NCBI GenBank assembly: GCA_025201765.1
Contig: MU623498.1
Location: forward strand, 1-64,000
From: Daldinia sp. FL1419
Lineage: Eukaryota > Ascomycota > Sordariomycetes > Xylariales > Hypoxylaceae
Direction of reading: 5' to 3'
Length of the DNA stretch: 64,000 nt
The translations under genes and the position numbers were made by a program. A model generated the notes under the pieces. The model did not search any database. It saw only the letters and a program-made list of their open reading frames with translations, and was not told the origin of the DNA. Shown one piece after another: positions 46,424-58,189 of this stretch; position 1 is the first letter of the stretch, and each line of letters starts with the position of its first letter.

Positions 46424-48351
46424 TCAATAGTACTGATGGCTCCAAAGTTCTATGTTACCAGATCCAATATCCATCAGCGCAACAACATTAGTCAAAAATA
46501 CGATTCCCAAAATATAAGGACCACTGCCTCCGTTGCCGATTCCAGTTTGACACATGTTAGTTTGAGGATCTCTCTCCTCCCTGTTGAGCAAATCTTTGGG
46601 ATTCACCCAGAAGGTAGTTCCTCCAATCTGGACCCCAAAGCTAGGGGGAGTGGCGTCGCAACTCGTAAAGTATGCACCGTAATTCCAGAGGTACGATGCA
46701 GGCGGGTCAAACTTTCCATTCACCAGTTCGGCCAGATCCATAACCAAAAATTAGCAGCATCGACAGTTGTTAAACTAAGGTACACTTACCCGGTGGTAGA
46801 TAAATTAACGACGTAGCAGTGTCCAAGATGAACGGATAATGTCCGCCAGTTGTAATTCCTGCAAACCGAAAAGCTGTCGGTACGATGGTATAGAATGAGG
46901 GCCTCCAAGAGGTACTGTCTCGGTCGATAATATCCGCCTAATAGGTTAACGCCTACGCCAAATTACGGACAACCCCTCCAAAAAGAAAAAGGGGGAGGGG
47001 GGTTTACTCACAATGATAATAGGAGTTTGATCATGGCTACTCCTACTAATATCAACAGGCGGCATTCCACCAACGCTGACAGAACCCAGAGAAGAGTTCC
47101 TGGCCACTAACACCAAATTAGCACTCCCGAAAACCCCGAATATGATAATTATCTTGAACTTTCATACTAGCAATAGCCCAATATGGTGCAGTTAGGCCGT
47201 TGCTAACCATTGATGTAAAAAGGGGCGAATAGGGAACTGAGAGAACCTGATTATTGTCGGAAATATCATCACCCCAGTAGGCATTGGTAAGAGATGGGTA
47301 GGCGAGCCCCAAGATACCGGAAGAGACATTGTTACCTAGAACCTTAAGTTAGGATGCCGGAAGAAAATATCTTATCGAGACAAGGGGTATGTATTAACCG
47401 TGCCATATGCCCTGGCTGGCAATTGCAATTTCCTGATTGGGAACTATTATTCCTGCGAATTCGACATCCTAAATAATCAAAATTGGTCAGAAGGGATCTT
47501 CATTTCAGAAAACTCATTGTTTGTGTATGTAGACTATGACAGTTCAGATCCGCGCAAGATGTTTTCCGCTAATAGCAGTTCAATAATGTTCACCAAGCTA
47601 CTCACTAATTGCCCCATTACTAGGGAAAAAGAGTGAAAAAAGAGTCAGCGCTTGTAGCATCATGTCGCTGTTCGTTTTTTTTTTTTTTGTTTTTTTTTGT
47701 AGAATTTAACTCACGGCCCTGTATACCTTCGCCGTCCCCGTATTTAATGGAAAAGTGCATATTAGGTAGAGGTCCGTCAGTAAAGCTACCTGAAAAGGCA
47801 GGGCCAAAAGCGCATATATCATCCGGCACGGTCTCGTTCATACTTCCCTTGCAACTAAAGTTGCGTCCTACAACCCCTTCTAATATATTAGCTACATTCA
47901 AAATGCTAACACGTAAAGAAGGGGTTGCCAGGTTGGACATACAGGTATCCGCCGACCCCGAATCTATGACGACTTCCATGTGTCGCCCATTGAAGGAAGC
48001 TTGTACCGCGTACTCGGCAGCATAGTGATTGATGGTTGTGACGTTTTCGTACCCGATCCCGCCATGACTACGCTGGACTTGACCAACCAAGGCTGCCGCA
48101 GATAGACGTGGCTTGCGCACGTTATGGGGGATGCGTTTCAAGTCTGCATAGTTTTGGACCGTTCTATCACTAGAGCCCGATGTAAGCGGCTTTACACGGC
48201 GAAAGCGGAATCCTGGAAGAGATAGCGAGTGAATTATATTCTCAGGCGTAAGACCTTTGGTATAATTAAGAAAAGGTAGATGGGGAAGACTAGGAGCCGT
48301 CAAAGATGGGACTATAACTCCCAGAAGGGCAAACAACTTTAAGGGAATCAT
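46424..48351 (-). CDS. Secreted pepsin-like aspartic protease (A1) with a damaged last splice acceptor
   Basis: Modelled as seven exons on the minus strand: 47715-48351, 47606-47619, 47399-47468, 47168-47335, 47012-47106, 46790-46937 and 46424-46737, for 481 aa if all are joined. Joins follow pepsin sequence: GEGIQG|LMGQL|DVEFAG, WHG|NNVSSGILGLAYPSL, YWAIA|MARNSS and YLPP|DLAELV. Residues 1-19 are a signal peptide. The first catalytic motif is DSGS (Asp130); the second reads ILDTATSL (Asp367), with alanine where glycine is usual. The last intron (46738-46789) has a good GTAAGT donor, but the only position that keeps family sequence and frame has GG instead of AG, and reading through meets a stop within a few codons. 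The gene may be a recent pseudogene, use a rare non-canonical site, or contain a sequencing error. The second exon is only 14 nt. Confidence 0.75.
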
Positions 48352-49381
48352 AGCAAACGATATCTATAGGGCTGTGTGGGAGCGTAGATGAGCGCCAGTC
48401 CTGGCCGCCGAAGAGAGTTAAGATACTATTCAAGACAGAGGTAGATAGTGTCATGATTTGATAGTAAACTCCTAGATATAGATATAGAAATCTAAAGACC
48501 ATATCTTCAACTTACCGTCTCAATACTACTCGCATTGACGAGAGTATGATTTGACATGGCCTTACCGATATGAGAAGCAACTTACGTAGGAAGCCGTGAT
48601 GAAATCAAGAGCGATCTGGACGCGGGTCACGGCAGACTTATAGGGTCATACCTTACCTGCGCACCATAATGCTGCAGGCCATCATGTACCATGTAGGTGC
48701 GCTACCTAACCGTTTACCGGACGCCGGACACCACATATTTTACGGGATGGGTTGACTCTAGGAGATTGTAGGTACCTAGGTAGGTATGTATCAAAATAGG
48801 GGGAAATTTGCTGGAACAAGTTATGTACGTCGGCTAAATCCATAAAGCAGTATCGATATATTTACCTAGGTACTTTAGAATCTAGACGCCTAGGTCTACT
48901 AAGGTAGGCAAGTGACACAGATACGAATCACTCGCTTGTCTGTTTCTATGTAGCATCTTGCAGTGCAGTTTAACATGTAGGCAGGTATGTAACCGTAGTC
49001 TTTCGGAATTCTGTCGCTCTTGTGCCATGTACGGCGTCGCTAGGAGAGAGAGAAAAAGAAAGAAAAGAAATACCTAAACCGTAGGTCGGCAAATTGAACT
49101 TCCGTTCTGGCCGATGAAAGGATGAAATAGGACTCGAGCGGAGCAAGGATTACACCGAAATTACCACCTAGGCACATTGGGCGGATCATCGTGGCCCATT
49201 ATTGATCGTTTATTACCGACTTGAGTAGGTATATATATATAAGTTACTATTTAGACGCAACCATAAACTGACATAAAAAATTGGTCGTTTTTTCCCCCTC
49301 TATTTTAAATATATATATATATATATATATTGAATCCGGGAATCAACCGTCGACTCTTGAGTACCGCAACCTGAGAATATA
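48352..49381. other. Divergent intergenic region between the protease and DUF829 genes
   Basis: About 1 kb between divergent genes, probably carrying both promoters. It contains TACCTAGGTAGG-like motifs at about 48768-48790 and 48862-48910, a GA-rich run (49041-49068) and an (AT)n microsatellite (about 49307-49330) 50 bp before the DUF829 start codon. No coding region was supported. Confidence 0.45.
49307..49330. repeat. (AT)12 dinucleotide microsatellite
   Basis: A run of alternating A and T about 24 bp long lies about 50 bp upstream of the DUF829 gene start. It is close enough to affect the promoter or 5' UTR and is likely to vary in length. Confidence 0.85.
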
Positions 49382-50408
49382 ATGGCGCCAAATCAGCCAT
49401 CCACTTCTGTGGTAAAACCGTTATCGATGATGAAGAAACTATCCCCTTTCGTCTACATTTACGAGCCTGAATCTATCGTTACGCAGAAAACCACCCGTTT
49501 GCGAGCTCCGAAGCTCGTCTTCGTTGCATCGTGGATGGATGCACAAGACTTGCACATTGCCAAGTATATCACGCGTTACCAGGCCATTTTCCCTACCACC
49601 AAGATTGTACTGGTCAAATTCGTCTACAAGGAATCTATATCCCCATCCCTCGCACAAGAAGCCGTTGGGCCTGCGTTCGCGTACCTTCGGTCGATGCTCG
49701 ATTCAGACTTTCTGTCGACATCCCCAACTGAACCTGAAATCCTAGTTGTACGTTGACAACTTTGCATACATCGGCACGTCGAATGGCAAATCCCCCTTTC
49801 CTCCAATCTAGTGCTCCTCAAATATTTGCCTATACGTAACGAGAAGTTATACGTGGAACGTTGCATGGGTATTAACATCGCTTTAGCACGTATTTTCAAA
49901 CGGTGGCTCGACCACTATACGGACGTTATATGAACTATTCCAAGCTCAGACGGGCCTTCCCTTTCCACTTCATGCCGCAGTGTATGATTCGTGTCCCGGG
50001 CTGTTTTCTTTTTCTACTGCTTATAGCGTCATAATACTGAATTTCTCAAAGGGACTGCTACGGGCGGTCGTGACCCCAATTGTCTTTGCGTTTGTTGTCT
50101 GCCTTTGGATTGTACACGCCCTGGAACTCATAGCCGGCGAGAGTTTCCTTTCTGTAAATTGGAGAATGATTAATGATCTGGATCTGGTGAAGCAGACCAA
50201 CCGTGCGTATATATACGGCAAAGCTGATGTTATGGTCGACTGGAGGCACGTGGAAATGCACGCAACTGAAAGTGCGGCAAAGGGATTAGAAGTAAGAAGA
50301 GAGCTGTTCGACCACAGTCCACATGTATCGCACATGAGGACAGACGGCCAAAGATACTGGAAGATTATCACGGAAACGTGGGAAAGGGCCATGGTAGGGC
50401 GTAGATAG
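49382..50408 (+). CDS. DUF829 / TMEM53-like protein, related to indole-diterpene protein PaxU
   Basis: Two exons, 49382-49747 and 49887-50408, joined in phase 0 (EILV|HVFSNGG), encode 295 aa. The intron is 139 nt, longer than most here. The N-terminal half has the DUF829 pattern LVFVASWMDAQDLHIAKYITRYQAIFP, and the second exon opens with HVFSNGGS (Ser126 in an alpha/beta-hydrolase-like nucleophile turn) and VYDSCPG. A hydrophobic helix (VVTPIVFAFVVCLWIVHAL, about residues 175-195) suits TMEM53-like membrane association. The C-terminal part has the conserved DVMVDWRHVEMHA segment. PaxU in paxilline producers belongs to this family, though most fungi have paralogues unrelated to indole-diterpenes. 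Function is unknown. The ABCC transporter follows 516 bp downstream on the same strand. Confidence 0.85.
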
Positions 50409-50924
50409 ACGAGTTCCCACGGATTAGAGTACCTAGTAAGATTACTTACCTACCAGTACCTGGGTATATATCTCCTACCTATCTGCCATTTCTACTCCGA
50501 CCATGGAGCTAAGGATGAGCCTAGGAACCTTTGCTGTATGATAGCTTTTTATAGATTACTAGAAAATATACATGGCTAGTGTTAAGATCATCTATAAGTA
50601 GGTAGGTACTTACCTAGGCAACAATATTATCTACGATAATATTGGGTGTTGCGTTACGTGGGGTACCGTGGACATAACAATGAGTGTGCAAGGGTCCCTC
50701 ATAACCCCTGTAGATTAGAATGACGAATCCAGAAGCTGTCAAATTAGGCACTTCAAGCCATTCCTATCGTTATATCAAGCAAGACGATGAGTCAAAGTAT
50801 AATTTACACATTTGTGCGTTGTCTTCAGATGGAGCACTGAACCGTTGGGTTGGCGTAGCTAGGACTTTCGTTTCCCTTCTGAATATATCTTACGATTAAT
50901 GCATTTTAAGTCATTTATATACCT
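50409..50924. other. Spacer between DUF829 and ABC transporter genes
   Basis: A 516-bp spacer with TACCTA/TAGGTA-type motifs at about 50430-50490 and 50597-50625. It should hold the 3' UTR of the DUF829 gene and the promoter of the transporter. No coding region was seen. Confidence 0.5.
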
Positions 50925-53900
50925 ATGATGGACTTCTCCGGATGTCTCAACGACGAATCATTCGGGCCTACGGTCCAGGGGTGTAGAAGCAATTTCGACT
51001 TCACCATCGCATTTGAAAAGATCTTCTTTGCTCTCATCCCGACTGCTATATTCATCGCCATATGTCTTCCGCGAGTCATGTATCTTGTGCGCCATCCGGT
51101 AATCGTAGACGGTAACCTCTTACGCGGTATAAAAGCTGTATGAGAAAATTCCTTGCTTACGTCTTAGAAGGTAGATACTAAATACGACCATAGGCAGCTA
51201 TTCTCCTCTACGCTACTCTTCGTTTGTCACTTCTTATAGTAACTATTCTCAAATCCCGGAACCATAGGGCCTTCTTCATTTCTTCATCGACTTTGGCGTT
51301 TATATCGACCTTTTGCATGCTCATAGTCTCATACCTCGAGCACTCACGATCTCCACGACCGTCAAGTCTACTTAATGCGTATCTCCTCATCACTATTCTC
51401 TTGGACATTGCCCAAATGCGTACCCTGTGGTTAGCATCTACTAGTTATGATGAAATAACATTCTCCCGCCTATTCACCACTGCTCTGGCAGTCAAAGTTT
51501 TTATTCTTGTACTCGAGTCACAACATAAATCCAAATGGGTACGGTGGAACGAGGAAGAGCACAGCCCCGAAGAGACCAGTGGTTTATTTGATCTTGGAGC
51601 CTTTGTGTGGCTGAACCGCCTGTTTCTCGCTGGTTACAATAAGGTTTTGGTTCTCGATGATTTATTCCCCCTCGACCCAAGCATGGCTTCAAGTCGCTTG
51701 CAGACCAAATTAGCCGAGCGACTTAACACCTTGCGACATCCTGGGGATAAGTACGGCCTTGTTAGAGCCCTAGCAGAAGCCCTAGCAGTTCAACTCTCAC
51801 TCCCTGTGGCACCGCGCATTGCCATGACTGCTTTCCAGCTTTGCCAACCGTTTCTCATCGGCACTCTCTTAAACTATCTCCAGCAACCAGAAGACGCATC
51901 TCCAAACGTAGGCTACGGCCTAATCGGCGCGGCGCTTCTAATATATACTGGTATTGCAGTATCTAGTGCTCTCTACTGGTATCTCCAAGAGCGCGCCATG
52001 TATATGGTTCGGGGTGCTCTGGTAAGTTCTGTATATATAAAAACGATAGAAGCCAGAGTATCTGCTAAGGATCACTCTGCCGCTCTCACAGTCATGAGCA
52101 CGGATGTCGAAAGGGTTATTCGAGGCTTTTTGCACATCCAAGAATTTTGGGCCAACGCGGTTGAAGTTGGTTTGGCTTGCTGGCTTCTTTCGCGTCAGAT
52201 TGGAGCTTCTGCCGTAGCTCCTATCATTGTTGTTGGTTGCTGTGCTATTCTCTCAGTAGTGCTGGGAAAGTTCACTGGGCCACGGCAAAAGGCTTGGATG
52301 GAGAAGATTCAGAAACGAGTGGGTTTAACATCCGGGGTCATTGCACGAATGAAGCATCTCAGGATCTCCGGCCTCGCTGACCCAGTAGAAGCATCTATCG
52401 AGAAAATGCGTGCCGATGAGATAAGGATGGGCTCTAGATTTCGAATGGCCATTGTCCTGTCTGCTGTTATTGGTTACACGCCACTCTGTATCTCACCTGT
52501 TATGACCTTTGCCTTTGCTTCTCAAACTCTCGACGCGGCTACAGTTTTTACGTCAGTCTCATATATACTCCTATTGGCTAACCCCTTGGCCACTCTCTTC
52601 CAGCTCTACTCCGGAGTTCTCGCCGCTTTCGCGTGCTTAATCAGAATCCAGGCGTTCTTGGAGCAAGATGCCCACTCCGACTTTCGCCATAAATTACCCC
52701 CAATTCATGACGAGCATACCATAGGAGACGAGACCACTAGAGAAAGCGGAAACCACGAACCTATAGTAACTATTTCGGACGGAAGTTTTGGTTGGCAGGC
52801 CGATAAACCGTGTCTCAGGAATATTAATATTAGTATTCCCAGTTCACGTCTCACGATAGTTGTTGGCCCTATTGCGTCAGGAAAGTCGACACTATGTAAG
52901 GTATTATTAGGAGAGACTCCCATCGCCCACGGGCAGACTCTTATTGGTTCTCGGTCTGATAAGATCAGCTATTGTGACCAAACACCATACTTATGGGATG
53001 CTACGGTCCGAGAAAATATCGTGGGTTTTGAGAAGTTTGATCAAGCTCGGTACGATGAGGTTATTGACGTTACCATGCTTCGGCCTGACCTGATCGTCCT
53101 TCCGGGTGGTGATGAAACTAAAGTCGGTAGTAACGGTCTGGCGTTGAGCGGTGGTCAGAAACAACGTGTGTCTATCGCAAGGGCACTATATATCAATTCG
53201 AGTTTTCTCATATTTGATGATATATTGAGCGGTCTCGATGCGAACACTGAGGAACAAGTCTACCATGGAGTCTTTTCTTCAGAGGGGTTGCTTCGTCGGA
53301 GGAATGCGACAGTTGTACTCTGCACCCACTCTATCAAGTATTTGCCATCTGCGGATCACATTATTGCCCTTGGGTCGGATGGGACAGTGGTGGAGCAAGG
53401 TTCCTTTCCCACCTTGGTGAAAAATAAGAGTTACGTCAAGGGTCTCGGTCTTGGAGAAGCTGTACACGCGCCCTTGGATGGTGATATACAATCTACATCT
53501 CCTAGGACTCAAGAGTTCCCGTCGGCACCGATATCCAAGTGTAAAACATCCAGTATTGCCAGTGATCAAGGACGAATGGTTGGTGATACTGCAGTCTATA
53601 AGTATTACTTTTCGCATATTCATACAATTATCGTTCTGGCTCTCATTTTCTTCGGTCTTGGGTGGGGTTTTACAACCAACTTCACCACCATCTGGCTGAA
53701 ATTCTGGTCCGAAGATGTATCTCCGGACCCTGCTCACCCTTGCTCATTTTATCTCGGAATATATACACTCCTTCAAGTGTCAGCTCTTGCGTCTCTTTTT
53801 CTCGTCTGTATGGTATGCTTCAGGGTTATGATATCAGTTTCCGGTGCCAGGCTTCATACCAGAGCACTTAAAACGCTCATCAACGCTCCTCTAAGCTTCT

Positions 53901-55532
53901 TTGCCACTACTGACACCGGCGTTATAACCAACCTTTTCTCGCAAGATATGACACTAATTGATGGAGAGCTCCCCCAGTCGTTCCTTAATCTTATACTTCA
54001 AAGCTTTACCTGTCTAGGACTAGCAGCCGTGATAGCTACGTCGTCTTCATTCCTAGTAATCACTTACCCCTTTCTAGCAATTGTTCTCTACGGCATACAA
54101 AAATTATATCTCCGCACATCCCGCCAGATTCGCCTCCTAGATCTCGAAGCTAAGAGTCCTCTTTAGTAAACTCAGACCCCCAAAATTTCTCTATCGCGAG
54201 ATAAACTAACATCGTATAGCTCGCATTTTATTAACACCATTAAGGGTATTGCTACCTATCGTGCTTTTGGCTGGGTTGACGATGGGATCAAACTCAATAA
54301 TATTTATCTCGATGCCTCTCAGCGGCCTGCTTACATCCTTGCTATGATACAACGTTGGTTGGGATTCGTTCTCCAGCTAGTAGTAACAGCTATGGCCTTT
54401 ATTTTAGTCACTCTGGCCGTACAGTTACGCTCGAATGGAGCGTTCACCGGCGCTGCCTTGGTCGCACTAATTAGTTTCGGATCCAATCTTTCTTTCATGG
54501 TTCGAACTTACACTGCGCTTGAAACGTCTATAGGAGCTATTAGTCGACTAAAAAGCTTCAGCGAGAGGGTGAGGTCAGAGAGCCTAGAAGGAGAAGACAT
54601 CATACCGCCTTTGAACTGGCCTGTGAGAGGAGGTATCCATATAAAAGGTGTCTCGGCATCTTATGTGTAAGGTCGATCTTCCCTCGTTTTAGAAATAATT
54701 CTAACTGTCTGGAAGGGACGATGGTTTGGAGGCTTGCGAAAGACCGAGTAATAGCAATGAAGGGCCTACTGGAAGACCTAATCATCTTGCCTTGAGAGAT
54801 GTAAACCTAATCATAACACCTGGCCAGAAGGTAGCGCTCTGTGGTAGAACTGGAAGTGGGAAGTCTTCTATGATCCTTCTTCTGCTACGCTTACTCAATC
54901 CCATCACATCTTGCGTTGATAGAATCATCATTGATGATATTCCTATTTACAAAATCGACCGCTCTACTCTCCGCCATCGCATAATCGCCGTGCCCCAAGA
55001 CCCTGTGTTCCTACCAGACGGTACGTCTTTCCAAGCTAACCTTGATCCTTTCGGTATTTCGAATGAAAATGAGCATCGTGCTATTCTCGAAACTGTAAAA
55101 CTTTGGGATTTTGTTGACGAGCGTGGTGGTCTTGCGGCTGGAATGTTCGCAGACACCCTTTCAGGAGGTCAGCGTCAGCTATTCAATCTTGCGCGCGCCA
55201 TTTTGAGGCGAAGGGTTAGGACGAGACAACTCCAATTAGAATTTGGAGAGAAAAGTGTAACGATTGGCGGGATCCTGCTTCTAGATGAGATTAGTTCAAG
55301 TATAGACCAAGATATAGATAGGGCAATGCAGAATATTATAAGGGAAGAGTTTGAAGGGTATACAATCATCATGGTTAGCCATCGGTTGGATATGGTGCTT
55401 GGATTTGATAGGGTTGTGGTACTGGATGAAGGCAGTATAGTTGAGACGGGTCACCCAGAGATACTGGCCGAAACACACGGTTCAATATTTAGGGAGCTAT
55501 GGACGCTTTCCCATAATGGACGCAATGTATAA
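50925..55532 (+). CDS. ABC transporter, ABCC/MRP type multidrug exporter
   Basis: Four exons, 50925-51137, 51194-54165, 54220-54666 and 54716-55532, give 1482 aa; the second in-frame ATG at 50928 is an alternative start. Joins: RGIKA|AAILLYATL, AKSPL-Y-SHFINTI and SASYV-D-DGLEACE. An N-terminal hydrophobic region (~1-230) suggests the extra TMD0 of long MRPs. TMD1 is followed by NBD1: Walker A GPIASGKST (629-637), signature LSGGQKQRVSIARAL (~722) and Walker B FLIFDD (~742). TMD2 follows, then NBD2: Walker A GRTGSGKSS, signature LSGGQRQLFNLARA and Walker B ILLLDE. In NBD1 the residue after Walker B is Asp rather than Glu, the usual degenerate first site of ABCC proteins. Such pumps export glutathione conjugates, toxins or metabolites from plasma or vacuolar membrane. 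The substrate is unknown. Confidence 0.94.
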
Positions 55533-56022
55533 GGACTTTAAGGCATAGCTGTGGATGGAGTATTCTATGATAGACCAACGGATCTCTGGGGTACCATTTT
55601 CCATTTCTTTAGAAAAGAAGACCATTTGGAAATGTTTTGAAAGAGATATCTCCACGTAAGCTTACATTCGACGTAATACTCAAGAAATTTCAATTAAACC
55701 TATATAATTCAATCTAACTAGTCCGCGTCTTCGCGACCGGAATTAGGGGTATCTATGAGGGCCATTCCAACCCTCCCGGCTCATAACAAGGTAGTCAGCC
55801 AGGACGAACCACTCCCCTCTTAACCCAACCTGTAGGTATGATATATATTGTATTCACAGGGGAAAGCCTCGGGACCCCCAGAGTTCTGTAGTAGCGAAAA
55901 GGACTACCACTAGATGGGCGTCGACCAAATTTATCGTGGGGATCCCTAAACATCGCATTCCATCCAGACACCTAGACTAAACAAAACCGAAATTAAACGT
56001 AAAATGATTTAGCAATGGCCAG
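55533..56022. other. Convergent intergenic region between the transporter and chitinase genes
   Basis: A 490-bp stretch between converging genes, holding both 3' UTRs. No open frame or repeat was supported. Confidence 0.5.
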
Positions 56023-57126
56023 TCACGATTGCCATTCCCGCTGGTGCATTCGGGGTGCCTTTTGGGTAGCTGCTAAACTGGTAGATCGTCGCGTGGCAGC
56101 ATTCCCGCTCGCGGCGGGTGGGCACTTGACATTCTTGGATATGGTATCTAAGAAGCTGGGGTTGGCCCAGACCTGAGACATATCCCAAATCATGACACCG
56201 CCGAAGTTGGAGAATTGCTTACTATAGGCAATGATGGGTGCTAGGGCATCTGGCGCCTTGTAAGACGCCTTCTCGGAGGGAGTTACAGCCGTGGGACCGC
56301 CGGGGATGCCGAGGAAGATCTTCGCGTTGGGATTCTTGCTAGATCGCGCCCACTCATCCCACTGCGCCATGTTGAAGCCTGATTTCGCCGGGCCGTTAGT
56401 ATCCAAAGTTGAGGCGGAGTTAGAACTGGTGTCGCCAAAGACACGGATATCGCATTTACGGTTGTTGTAGAACTGTACCATGACGAAGTCAAATGCCACA
56501 GCCCCGTCACCCTGCAGCATGGCCTGATTATTCTGATCTGGGAATGGGCACTGCGGCGCTGCGGAAAGATAGAACTTTCGACCACCACTACCACCGTTTG
56601 CTTTGTCGATATTCTCGCGAAGTCGTGTAGCGAATGATGCCATATTCGGAAGGGGTGCTTCGATGTCGATATCGAAGCCGTCGACTACTGCGTCGCCAAA
56701 TGGACGCTGATCGTTGCCGATGTTTCCAGGAGGCCCGAACATATTCCAGAGCTGGTCAGCCAAGGTGTGAGCATTTTCTGGGCTCGAGGGCCCCGAGGTA
56801 AAAGTAGCTCCGCCGATAGATAAGAGTATAGTCTTTCCTGCGCTCTGGCACGACTTGATCTCATCACCCATGTTCTTGTCATCGGCCATATTCGTCAAGT
56901 CCAGCTCTATGGGGTTAAAGCTGGAGATGAAGGCCACGGGGATGATATCAACTTCGGCCCTGGAGCAATACTCTGAGAGTGACTTCTGAGATTTTTCAAT
57001 ATCAGTGGCACCAGCCGAATTCTGGCCCCAGTAGATGGCAATATTGTCTGATGCACCAGCGTGAAACCCGGCGAAGGCCTTGGAGGCCCATAGGAGGCCA
57101 GTGGCAAGAATAGAGCGTGGAAGCAT
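56023..57126 (-). CDS. Secreted GH18 chitinase (class III type)
   Basis: Intronless on the minus strand, 367 aa. Residues 1-19 (MLPRSILATGLLWASKAFA) form a signal peptide. The mature protein starts the (beta/alpha)8 barrel with NIAIYWGQNSAGA, then LLSIGGATF and the catalytic DxxDxDxE motif DGFDIDIE (D149, D152, D154, E156), where the glutamate is the acid/base. YLSAAPQCPFPD, FDFVMVQFYNN and GGVMIWDMSQ complete the class III (hevamine/Cts1-like) pattern. The C-terminus is short, without a chitin-binding domain or clear GPI signal. These enzymes cleave beta-1,4-GlcNAc linkages by a substrate-assisted retaining mechanism and serve cell-wall remodelling, autolysis or degradation of other fungi. 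The catalytic residues are complete. Confidence 0.95.
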   Translation of the reverse strand: MLPRSILATGLLWASKAFAGFHAGASDNIAIYWGQNSAGATDIEKSQKSLSEYCSRAEVDIIPVAFISSFNPIELDLTNMADDKNMGDEIKSCQSAGKTILLSIGGATFTSGPSSPENAHTLADQLWNMFGPPGNIGNDQRPFGDAVVDGFDIDIEAPLPNMASFATRLRENIDKANGGSGGRKFYLSAAPQCPFPDQNNQAMLQGDGAVAFDFVMVQFYNNRKCDIRVFGDTSSNSASTLDTNGPAKSGFNMAQWDEWARSSKNPNAKIFLGIPGGPTAVTPSEKASYKAPDALAPIIAYSKQFSNFGGVMIWDMSQVWANPSFLDTISKNVKCPPAASGNAATRRSTSLAATQKAPRMHQREWQS

Positions 57127-58189
57127 TTTGATCTCACCAGAGAACCAAAAGGATAGGGTGAATATAGTATTAGCCCCCGGGGGATTGTATATCGCTGCGA
57201 GAAGTTTTGGGGTGTGATGGTTGCGAAGCGGAATAAGATATGCTTCTTCGGTAGAGGAAATACGAAGGGGGGGGACTTAGTTATGAATGCTGGAGATGCC
57301 GGAGAAATATAGGCTCTCGTAGCTGGGAGAAGTCCAAGCACTTATAACATGTTTTGGTGGCGTCGAGGTAAGACGAGAACGGAAGTATAAACTACTATTA
57401 AAAAAAGTATGCTCGCGACTATGGCATTGGAGGCTGGGATCGCGCCAGGGGGTGTGCGACAAGAATTCCAAACGACGGCGGATTGCCTTCTTCTTGGCAA
57501 ATCGTCAACCAAGCTGATCCCCCCTCGGATATTCAAGAGCCCCTTTGCGAAATGAGTAAGGTCACACCCCGTGAAGGGTGCATGTGGTACATTAGGTAAC
57601 TCCATTTCGGATGAGATTACGGGGCCAACGTTAGTCGTATACACAAGACAGTCACTAAAGAGGAAATTATTGTGCTTGGAGCCGTAGAGCCTCGACTTAG
57701 GTTAAGCGTAAGCCGGTGCTGTCTATGAGAATGGTGCGCTCCAACTATCCGGGATAGCTAGATTGCGTACCTCGCTCTATAATACGTAAGTGGGTGTAAG
57801 TAGCCTTTCCCTTTCCCACTCATACAGGGGAGGTTAGGCTCCTAATAGCTTTCGTGGCGTAAAGCTGTTTTCGACACCGTCGAAACCGTTAGGTCAAGAG
57901 TGCCGGTGTTTTAAAAAATTATATATGAATACCTAGAATTTTGAAGGGATGGTAAAGCGCGTGGCTTGGAAATATGTCAGCACATCGCTACGACTCAGAC
58001 GCACGTGGCATTCAAGACAGTTGGCCTCCTTTTTTCCCCTATTGTCTAGACCTATACCAATACTTATACCTATACTATACGGTGAGCAGTAAAAAAAAGG
58101 ATACTGATATCTAGCCGGACTTTGCCGATATATCATGGCTCGTTCTATTATCTAGGATATCGTTAGGCTTATTTACTCTCGACAGTCAA
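57127..58189. other. Upstream region of the chitinase gene and spacer
   Basis: About 1 kb with no convincing gene. The open frames at 57277-57644 on the minus strand lack domains. The part next to 57126 should be the chitinase promoter. A+T content rises to the right. Confidence 0.4.

Noticed and set aside
47400..48025. + strand frames of 78 and 130 codons opposite the aspartic protease
   Set aside because: The minus strand has a full set of protease exons with splice sites; the + strand frames have no domain.
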